Assembly: GCA_030696085.1 (NCBI GenBank)
Contig: JAUYNL010000034.1
Coordinates: 1-54,086 of the forward strand
Reading direction: 5' to 3'
DNA: 54,086 nt
From: Luteolibacter sp.
Lineage (GTDB): Bacteria > Verrucomicrobiota > Verrucomicrobiia > Verrucomicrobiales > Akkermansiaceae
Below, piece after piece: positions 41,629 to 52,153 of this stretch (its first letter is position 1; each line of letters opens with the position of its first letter). The notes beneath the pieces were generated by a model, which was given only the letters and a program-made list of their open reading frames with translations, was not told the origin of the DNA and searched no databases. Made by a program: the position numbers and the translations under genes.

Positions 41629-44600
41629 TTAGGGCGAAGGCGTGGGCGTCACGCTGAGGCGCAGGAAGCGGCGAGTGCCGGTGGCGGGATCGGTGATGAT
41701 GACGGCGCGGGTGTTTCCAGTGCCGCTTTCATCAATGCCGGCGCCGCTCTCAATGAGTGCGAAGGGCTGGCCGGCGGTGCTACGGGCGAGATCGGTCCAT
41801 GCGGTGAGGTTAGGGCTGGCCTGAACGGTTAGATCGATGTCGTTGCGGTCCAGCAGGCGGTTGAAATGGAGTTGCAACTGGCTTCCCGGGCGTGATCCGG
41901 TGGGCAGGATGCCTTGGCCGGTGCTGTTGTCGGCGGGGTTTCCTCCGAGGGCGTATTCAAGGAGGTTGGGGATGCCGTTCTTGTTCGGGTCGGCATCGTC
42001 GGCCGCGTCGCCGGTGTTGGAGGTGATGCTGAAGTATTGGTCGCGCCAGCTTTGCTGCGGAGTGAGCGGGCCGTAGAGTTCGAGTTCGTCGATGCCGATC
42101 GGGAAGATGTCGCCGAGGGTTTTGAGGCGGATGCCGGTGGCGTTGACGGTGGCAAAGGCGAAGAGATTGCGAAGTATGGGATTGGTGACATCATTCGGAT
42201 AGAGGAGGGTGGCGATGGTTTGCCAGGCACCGTCAGGCGTGGTGGCATCGGGATTCGGCGTGGTGGTGAATTGCAACGTGTAGGTGCCGGTGGCGCGGGA
42301 GCTTTGAAGGCCGTTGTTGTCGCGACCAAAAGCGATGCGGTTGATTGGCCGCGGTGTGGCTCCGAGGTTGATGCCCACGTAGCTGTCGAGGCTGTTTGCG
42401 ATCCAGCTGTTGGGATTGCCGTAGATACCATCGTTCACTTTGGCGATAGTGTGCGGGGCGACTCCGACGACATCTTTGGCAAAGGCGGTTTTGCCGAGGG
42501 CAAGATTGTTTGGAACGGAGCCGCCGGTGGGAACATCCGGGGGCAAGGTGGTGGAGGTGACGGTAATGGTGAAGGTGGCGGTGTCCGTATTTCCCGCCGC
42601 GTCCGTGGCAGTGGTCGTGACGAGGGTGCTTCCCAGCGGGAAGAGGCTGCCGCTTGCGTGCGAGTAGCTCAGCGTCACGGGGAGGGCTAAATTGTCCGTG
42701 GCGGTGGCGGCTGGGAAAATGACGCGCACTCCCGAGGCACTGCTGGCAAGAACGCTGAAGTCAAGGGGTGCCGAGGTGATGACAGGTGGTTCAGTGTCCA
42801 CACCGCTGCCGTTCAGGCTGATGGCGTAATTCGGGGTGGTTGGATCATTGCTGGCGAGGTTCAGCGAGGTGCTGCGGATCCCAATGTTGGCAGGGGTAAA
42901 GGTGACGCTCAGGGTGGTGCTGGCATTGATCGCGAGGGGGCTGGCGGTGCCGGTGGTGTTCAGGCTGAACTCGGCTGCCTGACCACCGACGACATTGATA
43001 CTGTTGAGATTGAGCGGGACGAGACCGGTGTTTTTGAGAGTGAAGGTCCGTGATTCACTGCCGGGGAGAGTCACGCTGCCGAAAAAAACACTGGGGGGAG
43101 AGCCGGACAATGGGCTGCCGATGGGTTGCTCGACGATGAGGCGCGCGGCTGCATTGACGATGACCGAGAAGGTGGCGGTGGTGACCTGGCCTAACCCATC
43201 CGCGGCGGTGGCGGTCACGGTGGTGGAACCGAGCGGGAAATGGCTTCCGCTGGCGGGCGAATAGCTGATGAGGACCGTGCCGGAGTTGTCCGAGATGGAG
43301 CTACTTTTGTCAAAGTTGACGACGGTGCCTGCGGCATCTGCGGAGTAGGCAATGACATCGTCAAGAGGCTCGATCACGGGCGGCAGGGTATCGGTGCCTG
43401 TGCCGGTGAGAGTGATGGTGAAGTCCGGGGTGGCAGCATCGTTGCTGACGATGCGCAAGGTGGTGCTGCGTGGACCCAGTCCGGTGGGGCGGAAAAGGAC
43501 GCTGAAGGTGGTGTTACCGCTGGTATGCGGCACGGCCGTATTCGTGCCACTGGTATTGACAATGAAGTCGCCCGCCTCGCCGCCCGTGGTGGTGAGGCTG
43601 CTGATCGTGAGCGGGATGTTGCCGGTGTTGTTGATCGTGAAGGCTTTCTCGCTGCTGTCGGTGCCTAGGTTTTGACTGGGGAAATGGATGCTGGCTGCTC
43701 CTGCGGTGAGAGGCGCGCCCACAGGCTGCTCGACGGTGATCTGGGCAGCCAGATTCTCGTAGAGTTCGAGTTCATCGATGCCGATTTCGATGCTGTTGCT
43801 GGAGAGTTTCAAGCGCACACCGGTGGCTTCGATGGACGGAATGGAATAGACGTGCCTCCGCCCCGGACTGGGGATGGAGCCGGGATATTCGAGCGGAGGG
43901 AAACTGGCCCAACTGGAGTCAGGAGTGGCGGCGCCGGGGTTGGGCACGGTGGTGAATTCCAGGGTGTAGGTGCCTGCGACGCGGGTCGTTTGGATGCCAT
44001 CGTTATCCCGACCGAAGGCCACGTAGCGGACGGTCACGGGGGTGCTGCCGAGGTTGATGCCGATGAAGCTGTTCGCGCTGCCGGCGATCCAACTGTTGGC
44101 ATTGCCGTAGAGGCCGTCGTTCACCTTGGCGATCGTGTGAGGTGCCACGCCGATAACGTCTTTGGCTAAGGCGGTCTTGCCGATGGCGAGGTTGTCTGCG
44201 GCCATTTGACCGCCTGTCTCTACCAGCACAAGTGCGGGGAGGCTGACGGTGACGATGAAGCTGGCGGTAGCGGTGTTTCCCGAGCTGTCCGTGGCGGTGA
44301 TGGTGACGGTGGTTTCACCGATGGCGAAGTCGCTACCGCTGGGGATGGAGTAGGTGATATGGGTCGGCGCGCCTGAATCATCCACCGCGGCGACCGGTGG
44401 ATAGTTGATCTGAGTCCCGGCGGGGTTGGTCGTGTTGGCGAACAGGTTTTGCGGAGCGGGGAGGAAAATCGGCGCGCGCGTGTCGGCCAGGTTGCCCTTC
44501 AGGACGATGTCAAAGATCGGCTGTTCCACCGAATCGCTGGTGATGTGCAGGGTGGTCGTGCGGGGGGCGGTGCTGGCCGGCCCGTAGGAAACGGTAAAGG

Positions 44601-46281
44601 TGGTGCTGGCTCCCGGGGCGAGGGAGGAGGACATGCCGGCGGTATTGACGACGAAATCGGAGGCTTGCCCTCCTGCGGTGTGGACGCTGGCAATGTTCAA
44701 CTGGCTTCCGCCAGGGTTGGTCACGGTGAAGGTTTTAGTCGTCGTCGTCGCGAGTCCGGGATAGTTGAAAGCAACGACCGGGGCGTCTGCTCCGCGCTGG
44801 ATGACTGCGCTTGAGTTGAGGCCGCCAGCGATGGCCTCGACTCCGGTCAGGGTGCTGAAGGCCGCGGCCTGGCCATCGTCTTCTCCCCAGAAGACGACGG
44901 TGCCGTCATTCTTCAGTGCGATGGTTTGGCGAACTCCAGCCGCGATGCTTCTGACGTCACTCAACCCAACGGGCACGTTGGTCTGGCCATAATCATTGAA
45001 TCCCCAGGCGACGACGGTTCCGTCGCTCTTCAATGCCACAGCGTGGCCTCCTCCGGCTGCGATGGCAGTGACATTGGCCAAGCCAACTGGCACGCTTTTT
45101 AATACAGCACTAAAGCCGTCCGCTCCCCAGACGGCGACCGTGCCATCGTTCTTGAGCGTCATTGTGAAGGTTTGACCTGCAGCGACTGCCGTGACGCCGG
45201 TCAAGCCTGCTGGAACATTGAGTTGACCCCAGGAATTGTCGCCCCAGGCGACAACCGTACCGTCACTCTTGAGCGCTACCGAATGCCGGTCATAAGACGA
45301 GATCGCACGCACGCCGGCCAAGCCTGCGGGAACATTAAGCTCGTCAAATGTATTTCTGCCGCCCCAGGCAGTAATGGTCCCATTGCTTCGAAGCGCCAAG
45401 GTGTGTTCGTCGCCCGCCGCGATGGCTTGCACCTCCGTCAAGCCTGCCGGCGCATTGAGCTGTCCAAAGGAATTGCTCCCCCATGACACCACCGTGCGGT
45501 CGCTTTTCAACGCAACGACGTGGCGAATACCCATGGTGACGCTTACCACTCCTGCTAGGTCGGCGGGCACATTCCCTTCGCCATCACTGTTAGATCCCGC
45601 CACGAGGACCGAGTGCTCGCCGCTCCAGGTGACGCCGGGGGGATGTTCCACGCGGATGGCCGGAGGGGCGTAGATCTCCAGTTCATCGATGCCGATGAAG
45701 TCGGATGAGGTCACCGTTTTCAAACGGATGCCGGTGGCCATCACCGGGGTGAATGAGAATACGTGGCGCAGATGTGGATTGGCGAAGTTCGCGCCACCGG
45801 CGGATTGGTAATGGAGCGTGCCGATGGTGGTCCAGCTCTCGTCCGGAGTCGCCGCGTCCGGATCGGCCACGGTGGTGAATTGCAGCGTGTAGGTGCCGAG
45901 CGCTCGGTCCGGGGCCAGGCCGAGATTGTCCCGCCCGAACGCGATCTTGTGGATGGAGGTAGGAATGCTCCCGAGACTGATGCCGACGAAACCATTCCCG
46001 CTGGCCGCGATCCAACTGCTGCTGTTTCCATAGTTTCCATCGTTCACTGCGGCAATCGAGTGCGGCGGACCGATCACATCGTTGGCAAAGGCCGTTTTGC
46101 CTGCCGCCAGATTGTAGGGGAAGGCCGTGCCGCCCTCCGACTCCAAGGTCAGGCCGCCACCGAAAAGGACGAGCCCCGCTTTGACAGGGGCCAGGAAGGC
46201 AAAAGCCAGCAGGCCGATACGGATGGACGCCTTCAAGGCGGGACAAGAGGCAATTTGACGCAAGGGTGTGAACAGGACCAT
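41629..46281 (-). CDS. Giant exported RCC1/HYR multidomain protein
   Basis: This 1550-residue protein has a signal peptide (IRIGLLAFAFLAPVKA). A galactose-binding-like module with the phrase KVNDGxYGNxNSWIA occurs three times (about residues 57-200, 710-870 and 1270-1420). Between the first two lie six to seven RCC1-type repeats (ALKSDGTVVAWGxNxxGQ, about 230-500), a choice-of-anchor segment (FTVTNPGGSQLNI) and a HYR domain (ITATDSSGNTATASFIVTV). A second and third HYR/anchor pair follows. The end is NKNGIPNLLEYALGGNP and a beta domain finishing RRFLRLSVTPTPSP. It is an extracellular adhesin- or binding-type protein; the ligand is unknown. Confidence 0.88.
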   Translation of the reverse strand: MVLFTPLRQIASCPALKASIRIGLLAFAFLAPVKAGLVLFGGGLTLESEGGTAFPYNLAAGKTAFANDVIGPPHSIAAVNDGNYGNSSSWIAASGNGFVGISLGSIPTSIHKIAFGRDNLGLAPDRALGTYTLQFTTVADPDAATPDESWTTIGTLHYQSAGGANFANPHLRHVFSFTPVMATGIRLKTVTSSDFIGIDELEIYAPPAIRVEHPPGVTWSGEHSVLVAGSNSDGEGNVPADLAGVVSVTMGIRHVVALKSDRTVVSWGSNSFGQLNAPAGLTEVQAIAAGDEHTLALRSNGTITAWGGRNTFDELNVPAGLAGVRAISSYDRHSVALKSDGTVVAWGDNSWGQLNVPAGLTGVTAVAAGQTFTMTLKNDGTVAVWGADGFSAVLKSVPVGLANVTAIAAGGGHAVALKSDGTVVAWGFNDYGQTNVPVGLSDVRSIAAGVRQTIALKNDGTVVFWGEDDGQAAAFSTLTGVEAIAGGLNSSAVIQRGADAPVVAFNYPGLATTTTKTFTVTNPGGSQLNIASVHTAGGQASDFVVNTAGMSSSLAPGASTTFTVSYGPASTAPRTTTLHITSDSVEQPIFDIVLKGNLADTRAPIFLPAPQNLFANTTNPAGTQINYPPVAAVDDSGAPTHITYSIPSGSDFAIGETTVTITATDSSGNTATASFIVTVSLPALVLVETGGQMAADNLAIGKTALAKDVIGVAPHTIAKVNDGLYGNANSWIAGSANSFIGINLGSTPVTVRYVAFGRDNDGIQTTRVAGTYTLEFTTVPNPGAATPDSSWASFPPLEYPGSIPSPGRRHVYSIPSIEATGVRLKLSSNSIEIGIDELELYENLAAQITVEQPVGAPLTAGAASIHFPSQNLGTDSSEKAFTINNTGNIPLTISSLTTTGGEAGDFIVNTSGTNTAVPHTSGNTTFSVLFRPTGLGPRSTTLRIVSNDAATPDFTITLTGTGTDTLPPVIEPLDDVIAYSADAAGTVVNFDKSSSISDNSGTVLISYSPASGSHFPLGSTTVTATAADGLGQVTTATFSVIVNAAARLIVEQPIGSPLSGSPPSVFFGSVTLPGSESRTFTLKNTGLVPLNLNSINVVGGQAAEFSLNTTGTASPLAINASTTLSVTFTPANIGIRSTSLNLASNDPTTPNYAISLNGSGVDTEPPVITSAPLDFSVLASSASGVRVIFPAATATDNLALPVTLSYSHASGSLFPLGSTLVTTTATDAAGNTDTATFTITVTSTTLPPDVPTGGSVPNNLALGKTAFAKDVVGVAPHTIAKVNDGIYGNPNSWIANSLDSYVGINLGATPRPINRIAFGRDNNGLQSSRATGTYTLQFTTTPNPDATTPDGAWQTIATLLYPNDVTNPILRNLFAFATVNATGIRLKTLGDIFPIGIDELELYGPLTPQQSWRDQYFSITSNTGDAADDADPNKNGIPNLLEYALGGNPADNSTGQGILPTGSRPGSQLQLHFNRLLDRNDIDLTVQASPNLTAWTDLARSTAGQPFALIESGAGIDESGTGNTRAVIITDPATGTRRFLRLSVTPTPSP

Positions 46282-46330
46282 GGTTTTGCAGGGAAAGCCG
46301 CAAACCCTACTCTTAATCGTTCCTGATAAT

Positions 46331-46352
46331 AAACCCCCACGCGTGGGGGTTT
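46331..46352 (-). terminator. Rho-independent terminator after the LuxR gene
   Basis: AAACCCCCACGCGTGGGGGTTT is a perfect 11-bp inverted repeat, with a T-run on either strand. It lies 6 bp past the LuxR stop and about 50 bp upstream of the giant-protein start, so it separates the two transcripts. Confidence 0.8.
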
Positions 46353-46357
46353 TGGAT

Positions 46358-47128
46358 TCACTGCTTTTCCAGGCTCCGCAGCGCGAAAACCGTGGCCGCG
46401 TGGCGGTTTTCCTGCCCGAGCTTCGTGAGGATGTTCGCCACGTGTTCCTGCACCGTGCTTAGGCTGCGGCCCAGAATGGTGGCGATTTCGCGGTTCTGTT
46501 TTCCCTCCGTCATCCAGAACAGCACGTCGGCCTCGCGAATGGTCAGGCCGAGTTTTTGAAATTTTTCCCGCGCTGGCAGCACGGGTTCGTCCACCGATTT
46601 CCAAGGGTTCGGGTGGCGATTCCACGCCAGCAGGAAGTGCGGCGCGAAGGCATTGAGAAGCTCGCAGTGGTGCTTGGTAAAATCCGCGCCGGAGCGGTCC
46701 AAACTGAGTGCTCCCACCGTCTCGGCATCGATCCTCAATGGCAGTGCCAAGGTGTGGATGAAGCCCAACCGCTTCTGGCAATGGATGAAATGGGGCGTCT
46801 TGAGGTAGTCCCGAAGCCGCATCACATCCGAGCGGCGAACGGCCTTCGTGCAACCCGTCCGATCAAAATGACTGACCAAGGGGTCCCCTCCGGGATTGGC
46901 GGCGTAATATGCCATTTCCTCCTCGGTGTAGGGGTTTTCGGGAGAGGTCTTCACCACCATCCTCTGGTCTCTCCGATTGAGCACATGCACCACGCAGAGC
47001 TCCGCGGAGATCAGGCGACTCATTCCCGTGGCCACCGCCGACAGGAAATCGGCATGATCCTTCGCTGTGTTCATTTCATAGACCGAATCGAATAACGGCC
47101 GCCAGTGGTCGGGAGGGATCAAACTCAT
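46358..47128 (-). CDS. GAF-LuxR transcriptional regulator
   Basis: This is 256 residues from MSLIPPDHWRP. The N-terminal two thirds form a GAF-like sensor (LPLRIDAETVGALSLDRSG). The C-terminus is a LuxR/NarL helix-turn-helix: LTIREADVLFWMTEGKQNRE, then IATILGRSLSTVQEHVANIL. The effector ligand is not predictable. It lies between the lipase-like gene (stop at 47187) and a terminator, followed by the giant exported protein, which it might control (inference). The upstream ATG at 47206 extends into the neighbouring gene and is less likely. Confidence 0.85.
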   Translation of the reverse strand: MSLIPPDHWRPLFDSVYEMNTAKDHADFLSAVATGMSRLISAELCVVHVLNRRDQRMVVKTSPENPYTEEEMAYYAANPGGDPLVSHFDRTGCTKAVRRSDVMRLRDYLKTPHFIHCQKRLGFIHTLALPLRIDAETVGALSLDRSGADFTKHHCELLNAFAPHFLLAWNRHPNPWKSVDEPVLPAREKFQKLGLTIREADVLFWMTEGKQNREIATILGRSLSTVQEHVANILTKLGQENRHAATVFALRSLEKQ

Positions 47129-47186
47129 TTGGAAAAGTTTCCGTGGCGCGCGAGCAGGTTCTTGATCATCTGCCGACGGAGGAGGG

Positions 47187-48581
47187 CTAATTGCTCCCGG
47201 ATACATGGGCTGGATCCGTATCCAACAACAAGCCGAGAAGTTGACGGATGAACTCCGGCTGGGCCGGCATGGTCATGTGGGAGGCGTTGATGGTATGAAT
47301 GCTGGTCCAAGGGATGGGGCCAGGCTGATCATCTGGCGTACGCGACAGGGCGGATCGGACGGTGACCGTGTTGTCGCCGGGCAGGTGGGCGATGGGAACC
47401 AGCGAGCCGTCCGGAGAAATGCGCACCTGGCTGACGGTCGGCGATGCGTTGGCGACGAAGGCGTGCATAGTCACTCCGGGTGGCAGAGTGCAGCGGCAAT
47501 CGAGCGCGGCATGGAAGGTCTTGGCGGAAGCCAGCGATTTGCGCTGATGATCGAGGGCGATTTCCAGACGCTCTGTTTGGTCCGGGATGTCTGGCAGGAG
47601 TTGTTGGAGAAATTTGTCTTGGTCAGGATCGGCGAGGCCCCAGCGGTAGCGCTGCCAGACGGCGGGATCGAAGGGGTCGAGCGGCTTGCCTGTGGCATCG
47701 AGAAGCGGATGGTCGGCGGCGCGTGGCAGCAGTTCGTATGCGGAAGGCATGGTGCTGATCACTGCGGGTTGAAATCGGGGGACGAATGATGAGAGGCCCA
47801 TGCCATTCTTGAGTTGGAGCAGTGCCTGTGTGGACCCGGCGTTGGGCGTGCCGACCTGGATGAAGCGGCGCACATTTCTGGCACCGGCCCAAGTGACTTG
47901 CGGGTGGCGGCCATTCGTCGGAGGTGCGGCGGAACCATACATGAGATAGTATCGGGCCACGAGACCGCCCATCGAGTGGGCAACAATGTCGAATTTGATT
48001 TCGCGCGGCGGCAAGCCACGGCGTTTGCGTTCCGCGACAATGAACCGCCGTTTTTCCCCGATGAAGCGGCCGAGTTCGGCGGCGCTTTCGGCGTTGGAGC
48101 GTCGCCAATCGTAGCCGAATTCGAAGCAGGATGTGTGTTCGTTTTCTCCAGGTGGGCGGCGGTTTTCATCCCGGTAGCCACCGATGACGAGTGCTTGCAG
48201 GAGGTTGTGATAGGCCTTGATTCCCACTCCTCCGCCAAGTGTGAGACGGTCGAGAGTGCCATCCGGACGGACATCGTCAGTTAGGGAGACGAGATCCGCA
48301 TTCATCCTCATCGGCAAAGCAAGCGAGCGCCGTCCATCGGCGGAGCCATGATGAACGGCTCCCGGACCGTAGGCTCCCCATGCCACCCGTTCTGTGGAAT
48401 GATCGATCAAGCGGGTCCCGAGGATGCCGGGGATGACAATCACCGGGTTCGGTTCGCGACCGGCCCGGTAGGCGGCGTCGGTGTAGGATTCCAGGCCGCT
48501 GGTATCCGCGCAGCCCGCGATGAGCAGTGCGAGCGCCAAGAGCGGCAGTGGTTTCCGCAGGATGTCATGCTTCGTTGACAT
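47187..48581 (-). CDS. Lipoprotein alpha/beta hydrolase (LCAT/PGAP1-like lipase)
   Basis: This is 464 residues from MSTKHDILRK, with a strong lipobox LLIAGC near residue 23. The hydrolase core has NPVIVIPGILGTRLID (oxyanion strand), IVAHSMGGLVARYYLM (nucleophile elbow, Ser in AHSMGG) and a late NASHMTMPAQPEF with the catalytic histidine. This matches lecithin:cholesterol acyltransferase or PGAP1-like lipases. It acts in the envelope on lipid substrates. Its start overlaps the end of the TVP38 gene by 17 bp. Confidence 0.82.
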   Translation of the reverse strand: MSTKHDILRKPLPLLALALLIAGCADTSGLESYTDAAYRAGREPNPVIVIPGILGTRLIDHSTERVAWGAYGPGAVHHGSADGRRSLALPMRMNADLVSLTDDVRPDGTLDRLTLGGGVGIKAYHNLLQALVIGGYRDENRRPPGENEHTSCFEFGYDWRRSNAESAAELGRFIGEKRRFIVAERKRRGLPPREIKFDIVAHSMGGLVARYYLMYGSAAPPTNGRHPQVTWAGARNVRRFIQVGTPNAGSTQALLQLKNGMGLSSFVPRFQPAVISTMPSAYELLPRAADHPLLDATGKPLDPFDPAVWQRYRWGLADPDQDKFLQQLLPDIPDQTERLEIALDHQRKSLASAKTFHAALDCRCTLPPGVTMHAFVANASPTVSQVRISPDGSLVPIAHLPGDNTVTVRSALSRTPDDQPGPIPWTSIHTINASHMTMPAQPEFIRQLLGLLLDTDPAHVSGSN

Positions 48582-49203
48582 CGGAAACAGTGGGGCTGGC
48601 CGGCTCCGGTGCCTCCAATTTTCCGGAGAGTGCTTTTTTGGCGATTTTGGTGATCCAGACGGTGACCACCAGGGTGGCGAGGAGTCCGACGCCATAGAGG
48701 ATTTTCTGGGCGGTGGTGGTGCCACCGGCCGCAACCTGTGCGATGGAGCCGAGATAGACGTAAAGGATGGTGCCAGGCAGCATGCCGATCCATGAGGCGA
48801 GCACAGCGGGCCAGAAGCCGATGCGAGTGAGGCCGAGGCCGTAGTTGAGCAGGGTGAACGGGAACACCGGCGAAAGACGCAGCAACAGCACCATTTTCCA
48901 GCCCTCGCGGGCGACGGCTTCGTCGATGGCTTTGAAGGCGGGTTTGTGGGCGAGTTTCTTTTCGATCCACCCGCGAAGGGCGAAGCGCCCGAGCAGGAAG
49001 CTGATCGCGGCTGCGAGTGTCGAACCGAGTGAAACCAACGCCGCTCCCTTTACCACTCCGAACAGGGCTCCGGCGGACAGGGTGAGAATGCTGCCGGGTA
49101 TGAATGCGACTGCGGCCCCCGCATAGACGAAGATAAACAAGATGGGGGCCCAGATTCCCTGTGCGGCGACCCAATCGAGAACTTGCTGTAGTGTTTCCTG
49201 CAT
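48565..49203 (-). CDS. TVP38/TMEM64 (VTT-domain) inner membrane protein
   Basis: This is 212 residues from MQETLQQVLDW. About five to six hydrophobic segments include the VTT signature: AVAFIPGSILTLSAGALFG, then LGSTLAAAISFLLGR. VTT/DedA-like proteins are lipid scramblases or transporters in the inner membrane. The in-frame extension to 49407 is basic, without homology, and is rejected. It is coupled to the lipase-like gene. Confidence 0.85.
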   Translation of the reverse strand: MQETLQQVLDWVAAQGIWAPILFIFVYAGAAVAFIPGSILTLSAGALFGVVKGAALVSLGSTLAAAISFLLGRFALRGWIEKKLAHKPAFKAIDEAVAREGWKMVLLLRLSPVFPFTLLNYGLGLTRIGFWPAVLASWIGMLPGTILYVYLGSIAQVAAGGTTTAQKILYGVGLLATLVVTVWITKIAKKALSGKLEAPEPASPTVSDVNEA

Positions 49204-49577
49204 GCGTGTGAGTCGTCGGGGCACGCAAAGTCTTAACAGCATGGTTTTTGAAGCTGCTCCAAACATCGGCAAGCCAATCATCCCCATTTTATGAAGGCGT
49301 GCGTGATGCCGTGTCGAAAAGGGCCGCCGAAAAGGGCTTGTGTCCCGATCACTTTGTTGGAAGCATGTGCGCACCGAGTCCATGATTCTCCTTACAAACA
49401 ACGCCACTGGCGCATATCGAACGCCAACCGATCCCCCCTGAGTGGAGATCGCCAGCTTTGTTTCGCCTGCTTATGCAGCGCGTCGAATCTCAAGCCTCAG
49501 ACAAGAATCCGGATTAGGTGCGTTCCTGCGCCGCCGTGAATCGGGTCATTCTCTTTCGTAAATCTTTTCATTTTTTC
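49204..49577. other. Divergent intergenic region (374 bp)
   Basis: The region separates the divergent TVP38 (minus) and SulP (plus) genes and must hold both promoters. A plus-strand frame (49291-49539) is Arg/Cys-rich without motifs and is considered a chance ORF. No clear riboswitch or operator could be recognised. Confidence 0.4.
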
Positions 49578-51065
49578 ATGCCTTACTCCAATCTCTCCAA
49601 ATCCTGGTTTTCCAACATTCGCGGCGACCTGCTCGCCGGGATCGTCGTAGCCCTAGCCCTCATTCCTGAAGCCATCGCCTTCTCCATCATCGCGGGTGTT
49701 GATCCCAAGGTCGGGCTGTATGCCTCGTTTTGTATCGCCGTGGTCATCGCCTTCACCGGCGGAAGGCCCGGCATGATTTCCGCAGCCACCGGCGCGATGG
49801 CGCTGCTGATGGTGACCCTGGTAAAGCAGCACGGGTTGCAATACCTGCTGGCGGCAACCATATTGACCGGAGTGATTCAAATCATCTTCGGCCTGCTCAA
49901 GGTGGGCAACATCATGCGCTTTGTATCGAAGGCGGTGATGACCGGGTTCGTCAACGCGCTGGCGATCCTGATTTTTCTCGCGCAGTTGCCGGAACTCAAC
50001 CTCAAGCTCGATGGTGTGAGCTGGATCACCTACGCGATGGTCGCTGGGGGCCTGGGTATCATCTATCTGTTGCCGCGCATTACGAAAGCGATCCCCTCTC
50101 CGCTCGTCTGTATCATCGTGCTTACCGTTCTCGCCATCGTCTTGAAAATCGATGTCCGCCGCGTCGGCGACCTCGGACAGCTTCCCGACACGCTGCCGAT
50201 TTTCCTTTGGCCGCAGGTGCCGCTGAATTTCGAAACCCTCGCCATTATTTTCCCAATCTCCATGAGCATGGCGGTGGTGGGCCTGTTGGAGTCGCTCATG
50301 ACGGCGCAAATCGTCGATGAACTCACCGACACCACCAGCGACGGCAACCGCGAAGCGCGCGGCCAGGGCATCGCCAACATTGTTTCCGGTCTTTTTGGTG
50401 GAATGGCGGGCTGTGCGATGATCGGCCAATCGGTCATCAACGTGAAATCCGGCGGACGCACGAGGCTATCCACACTCACGGCGGGCGTCGTGCTCTTGAT
50501 CCTGCTGCTTGTGCTCGGTCCCTGGGTGAAGCAAATCCCCATGGCCGCGCTGGTGGCGGTGATGATCATGGTCTCCATCGGCACGTTCTCCTGGGCATCG
50601 TTCAAGAACCTCGCCGTGCATCCATCGACCACCAGCATGGTAATGATCGTCACGGTGGTAACGGTGGTGTGGACGCACAACCTCGCGCTGGGAGTGGGGG
50701 CGGGTGTGTTGCTGGCCTCCTTGTTCTTCGCACGCAAGGTCGCGCAGGTCATCCGTATCACCAGCGAACTCGACGGCGATACGCGCACCTACACCGTGCG
50801 CGGCCAGGTCTTCTTCGTCTCTGCTGACACCTTCACCTCCGCCTTCGACTTCAAGGAGGCCATCGACAAGGTGATCATCGATGTTTCGCACGCCCATTTC
50901 TGGGATCTCACCGCCGTCGGCGCACTCGACAAGATGGTGCTCAAGTTCCGCCGCGAAGGCACCGAGGTGGAAATCCTTGGCATGAACGAGGCAAGTGCCA
51001 CCATCGTCAACAAGCTCGCCATTCACGACAAACCGGATGCGCTCGAACGCATGCTGGAACACTGA
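49578..51065 (+). CDS. SulP (SLC26) anion permease
   Basis: This is 495 residues from [11 protein letters not shown]. The N-terminal segment [20 protein letters not shown] is the SulP signature, followed by [17 protein letters not shown] and about ten to twelve membrane helices. A C-terminal STAS domain ([20 protein letters not shown]) completes the family layout. The family moves sulfate, bicarbonate or other anions; the substrate cannot be read from sequence. UspA follows 19 bp later. Confidence 0.92.
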   Translation: MPYSNLSKSWFSNIRGDLLAGIVVALALIPEAIAFSIIAGVDPKVGLYASFCIAVVIAFTGGRPGMISAATGAMALLMVTLVKQHGLQYLLAATILTGVIQIIFGLLKVGNIMRFVSKAVMTGFVNALAILIFLAQLPELNLKLDGVSWITYAMVAGGLGIIYLLPRITKAIPSPLVCIIVLTVLAIVLKIDVRRVGDLGQLPDTLPIFLWPQVPLNFETLAIIFPISMSMAVVGLLESLMTAQIVDELTDTTSDGNREARGQGIANIVSGLFGGMAGCAMIGQSVINVKSGGRTRLSTLTAGVVLLILLLVLGPWVKQIPMAALVAVMIMVSIGTFSWASFKNLAVHPSTTSMVMIVTVVTVVWTHNLALGVGAGVLLASLFFARKVAQVIRITSELDGDTRTYTVRGQVFFVSADTFTSAFDFKEAIDKVIIDVSHAHFWDLTAVGALDKMVLKFRREGTEVEILGMNEASATIVNKLAIHDKPDALERMLEH

Positions 51066-51084
51066 ACCCCAAACCCACATAAAC

Positions 51085-51927
51085 ATGTCCGCCATCCTTG
51101 CCTGCACCGACGGTTCCCTTTACGCGCCCAGCATCTATCAGCACGCCGCCTGGGCCGCATCGCGCGGCGGCGCATCCATCAATGTGCTGCATGTGATCGA
51201 ACGCGACGAGTCACTCGATAAACAGGATCTGAGCGGAAGCATAGGCTTCGATGCCAACGCCGAACTGCTGGAAGAACTCGCCAAGCACGACGAATCGCAC
51301 GCCCGTGTCGCCCGGCTTCGCGGCAAGGCGATCCTGGAAGACGCCACCAAACAACTCGCCGGATACGAAGTAAAAACCACCCAACGCCACGGCTCGGTGG
51401 TGGAGACGCTCGACGAATTCGAAGAGGGTGCTGAATTGGTGATTGTTGGGAAACGCGGCGAACACGCCGACTTCGCCAAAGGTCATCTTGGCAGCAATCT
51501 GGAACGAGTGGTGCGCAGCGCGAAAATCCCGGTGATGGTCGCAGCGCGCGAGTTCAAGCCGATTGAGCGTTTCCTCGTTGCCTTCGACGGCGGGTCGAGT
51601 TCGCTGAAAGCGGTGCATCACGTCGCCACCCAGCCATGGCTCAGAGGTCTGGAATGCCACCTTGTCATGTGCGGCAAGCAAGACCATGAACACGAACTTT
51701 CCCTCGAACACGCCGCCACCGGATTGCGTGGCGCGGGCTTCACCGTGACTGCCGACCTGCTCGCCGGAGACCCGGACGAAGTGATCGCCCGTGAAGTCAC
51801 CCAACGGAACATCGACCTTCTTGCCATGGGAGCCTACGGCCACTCACGGGTGCGGAGCCTTATCCTCGGCAGCACCACGACCCATTTGATCCGCACCTGC
51901 CAGATTCCGATCATCCTTTTCCGTTAG
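51085..51927 (+). CDS. Tandem universal stress protein (UspA-like)
   Basis: This is 280 residues from MSAILACTDGSLYAP, with two Usp domains. The first has GKRGEHADFAKGHLGSNLER and the second GAYGHSRVRSLILGSTTTHL, both close to the ATP-binding G-x2-G-x9-G-S/T pattern. It lies 19 bp after the SulP gene and is likely co-transcribed with it; SulP-UspA pairs are widespread. Confidence 0.9.
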   Translation: MSAILACTDGSLYAPSIYQHAAWAASRGGASINVLHVIERDESLDKQDLSGSIGFDANAELLEELAKHDESHARVARLRGKAILEDATKQLAGYEVKTTQRHGSVVETLDEFEEGAELVIVGKRGEHADFAKGHLGSNLERVVRSAKIPVMVAAREFKPIERFLVAFDGGSSSLKAVHHVATQPWLRGLECHLVMCGKQDHEHELSLEHAATGLRGAGFTVTADLLAGDPDEVIAREVTQRNIDLLAMGAYGHSRVRSLILGSTTTHLIRTCQIPIILFR

Positions 51928-51931
51928 GCCG

Positions 51932-52153
51932 ATGGACACCGAACTGGAGATCGAGTTGGAAATCCGGATGCGCGATGAAATCGAGCATCTCCTTGCCGGC
52001 ATCGAGGCCGGGAAAGAAGGAGCCGCGCCGCCGGAATCGCTGGACGGCACGATTGGCCGGCTTTCCCGCCAAGACTCGCTGATGCAGCAGGAAATGGCCC
52101 AGGACGCACAGCGCCGGAGAATGCTGCGTATCCAGCGGAGGGGACCGGCGTGA
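51932..52153 (+). pseudogene. DksA/TraR-like gene cut by an IS element
   Basis: This 73-codon frame starts 4 bp after the UspA stop. GTIGRLSRQDSLMQQEMAQD followed by AQRRR is the conserved coiled-coil segment of small TraR/DksA-like proteins. The expected C-terminal CxxC zinc finger is missing; the frame ends RIQRRGPA at the border of the IS remnant. The gene is therefore truncated by insertion. Confidence 0.7.
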
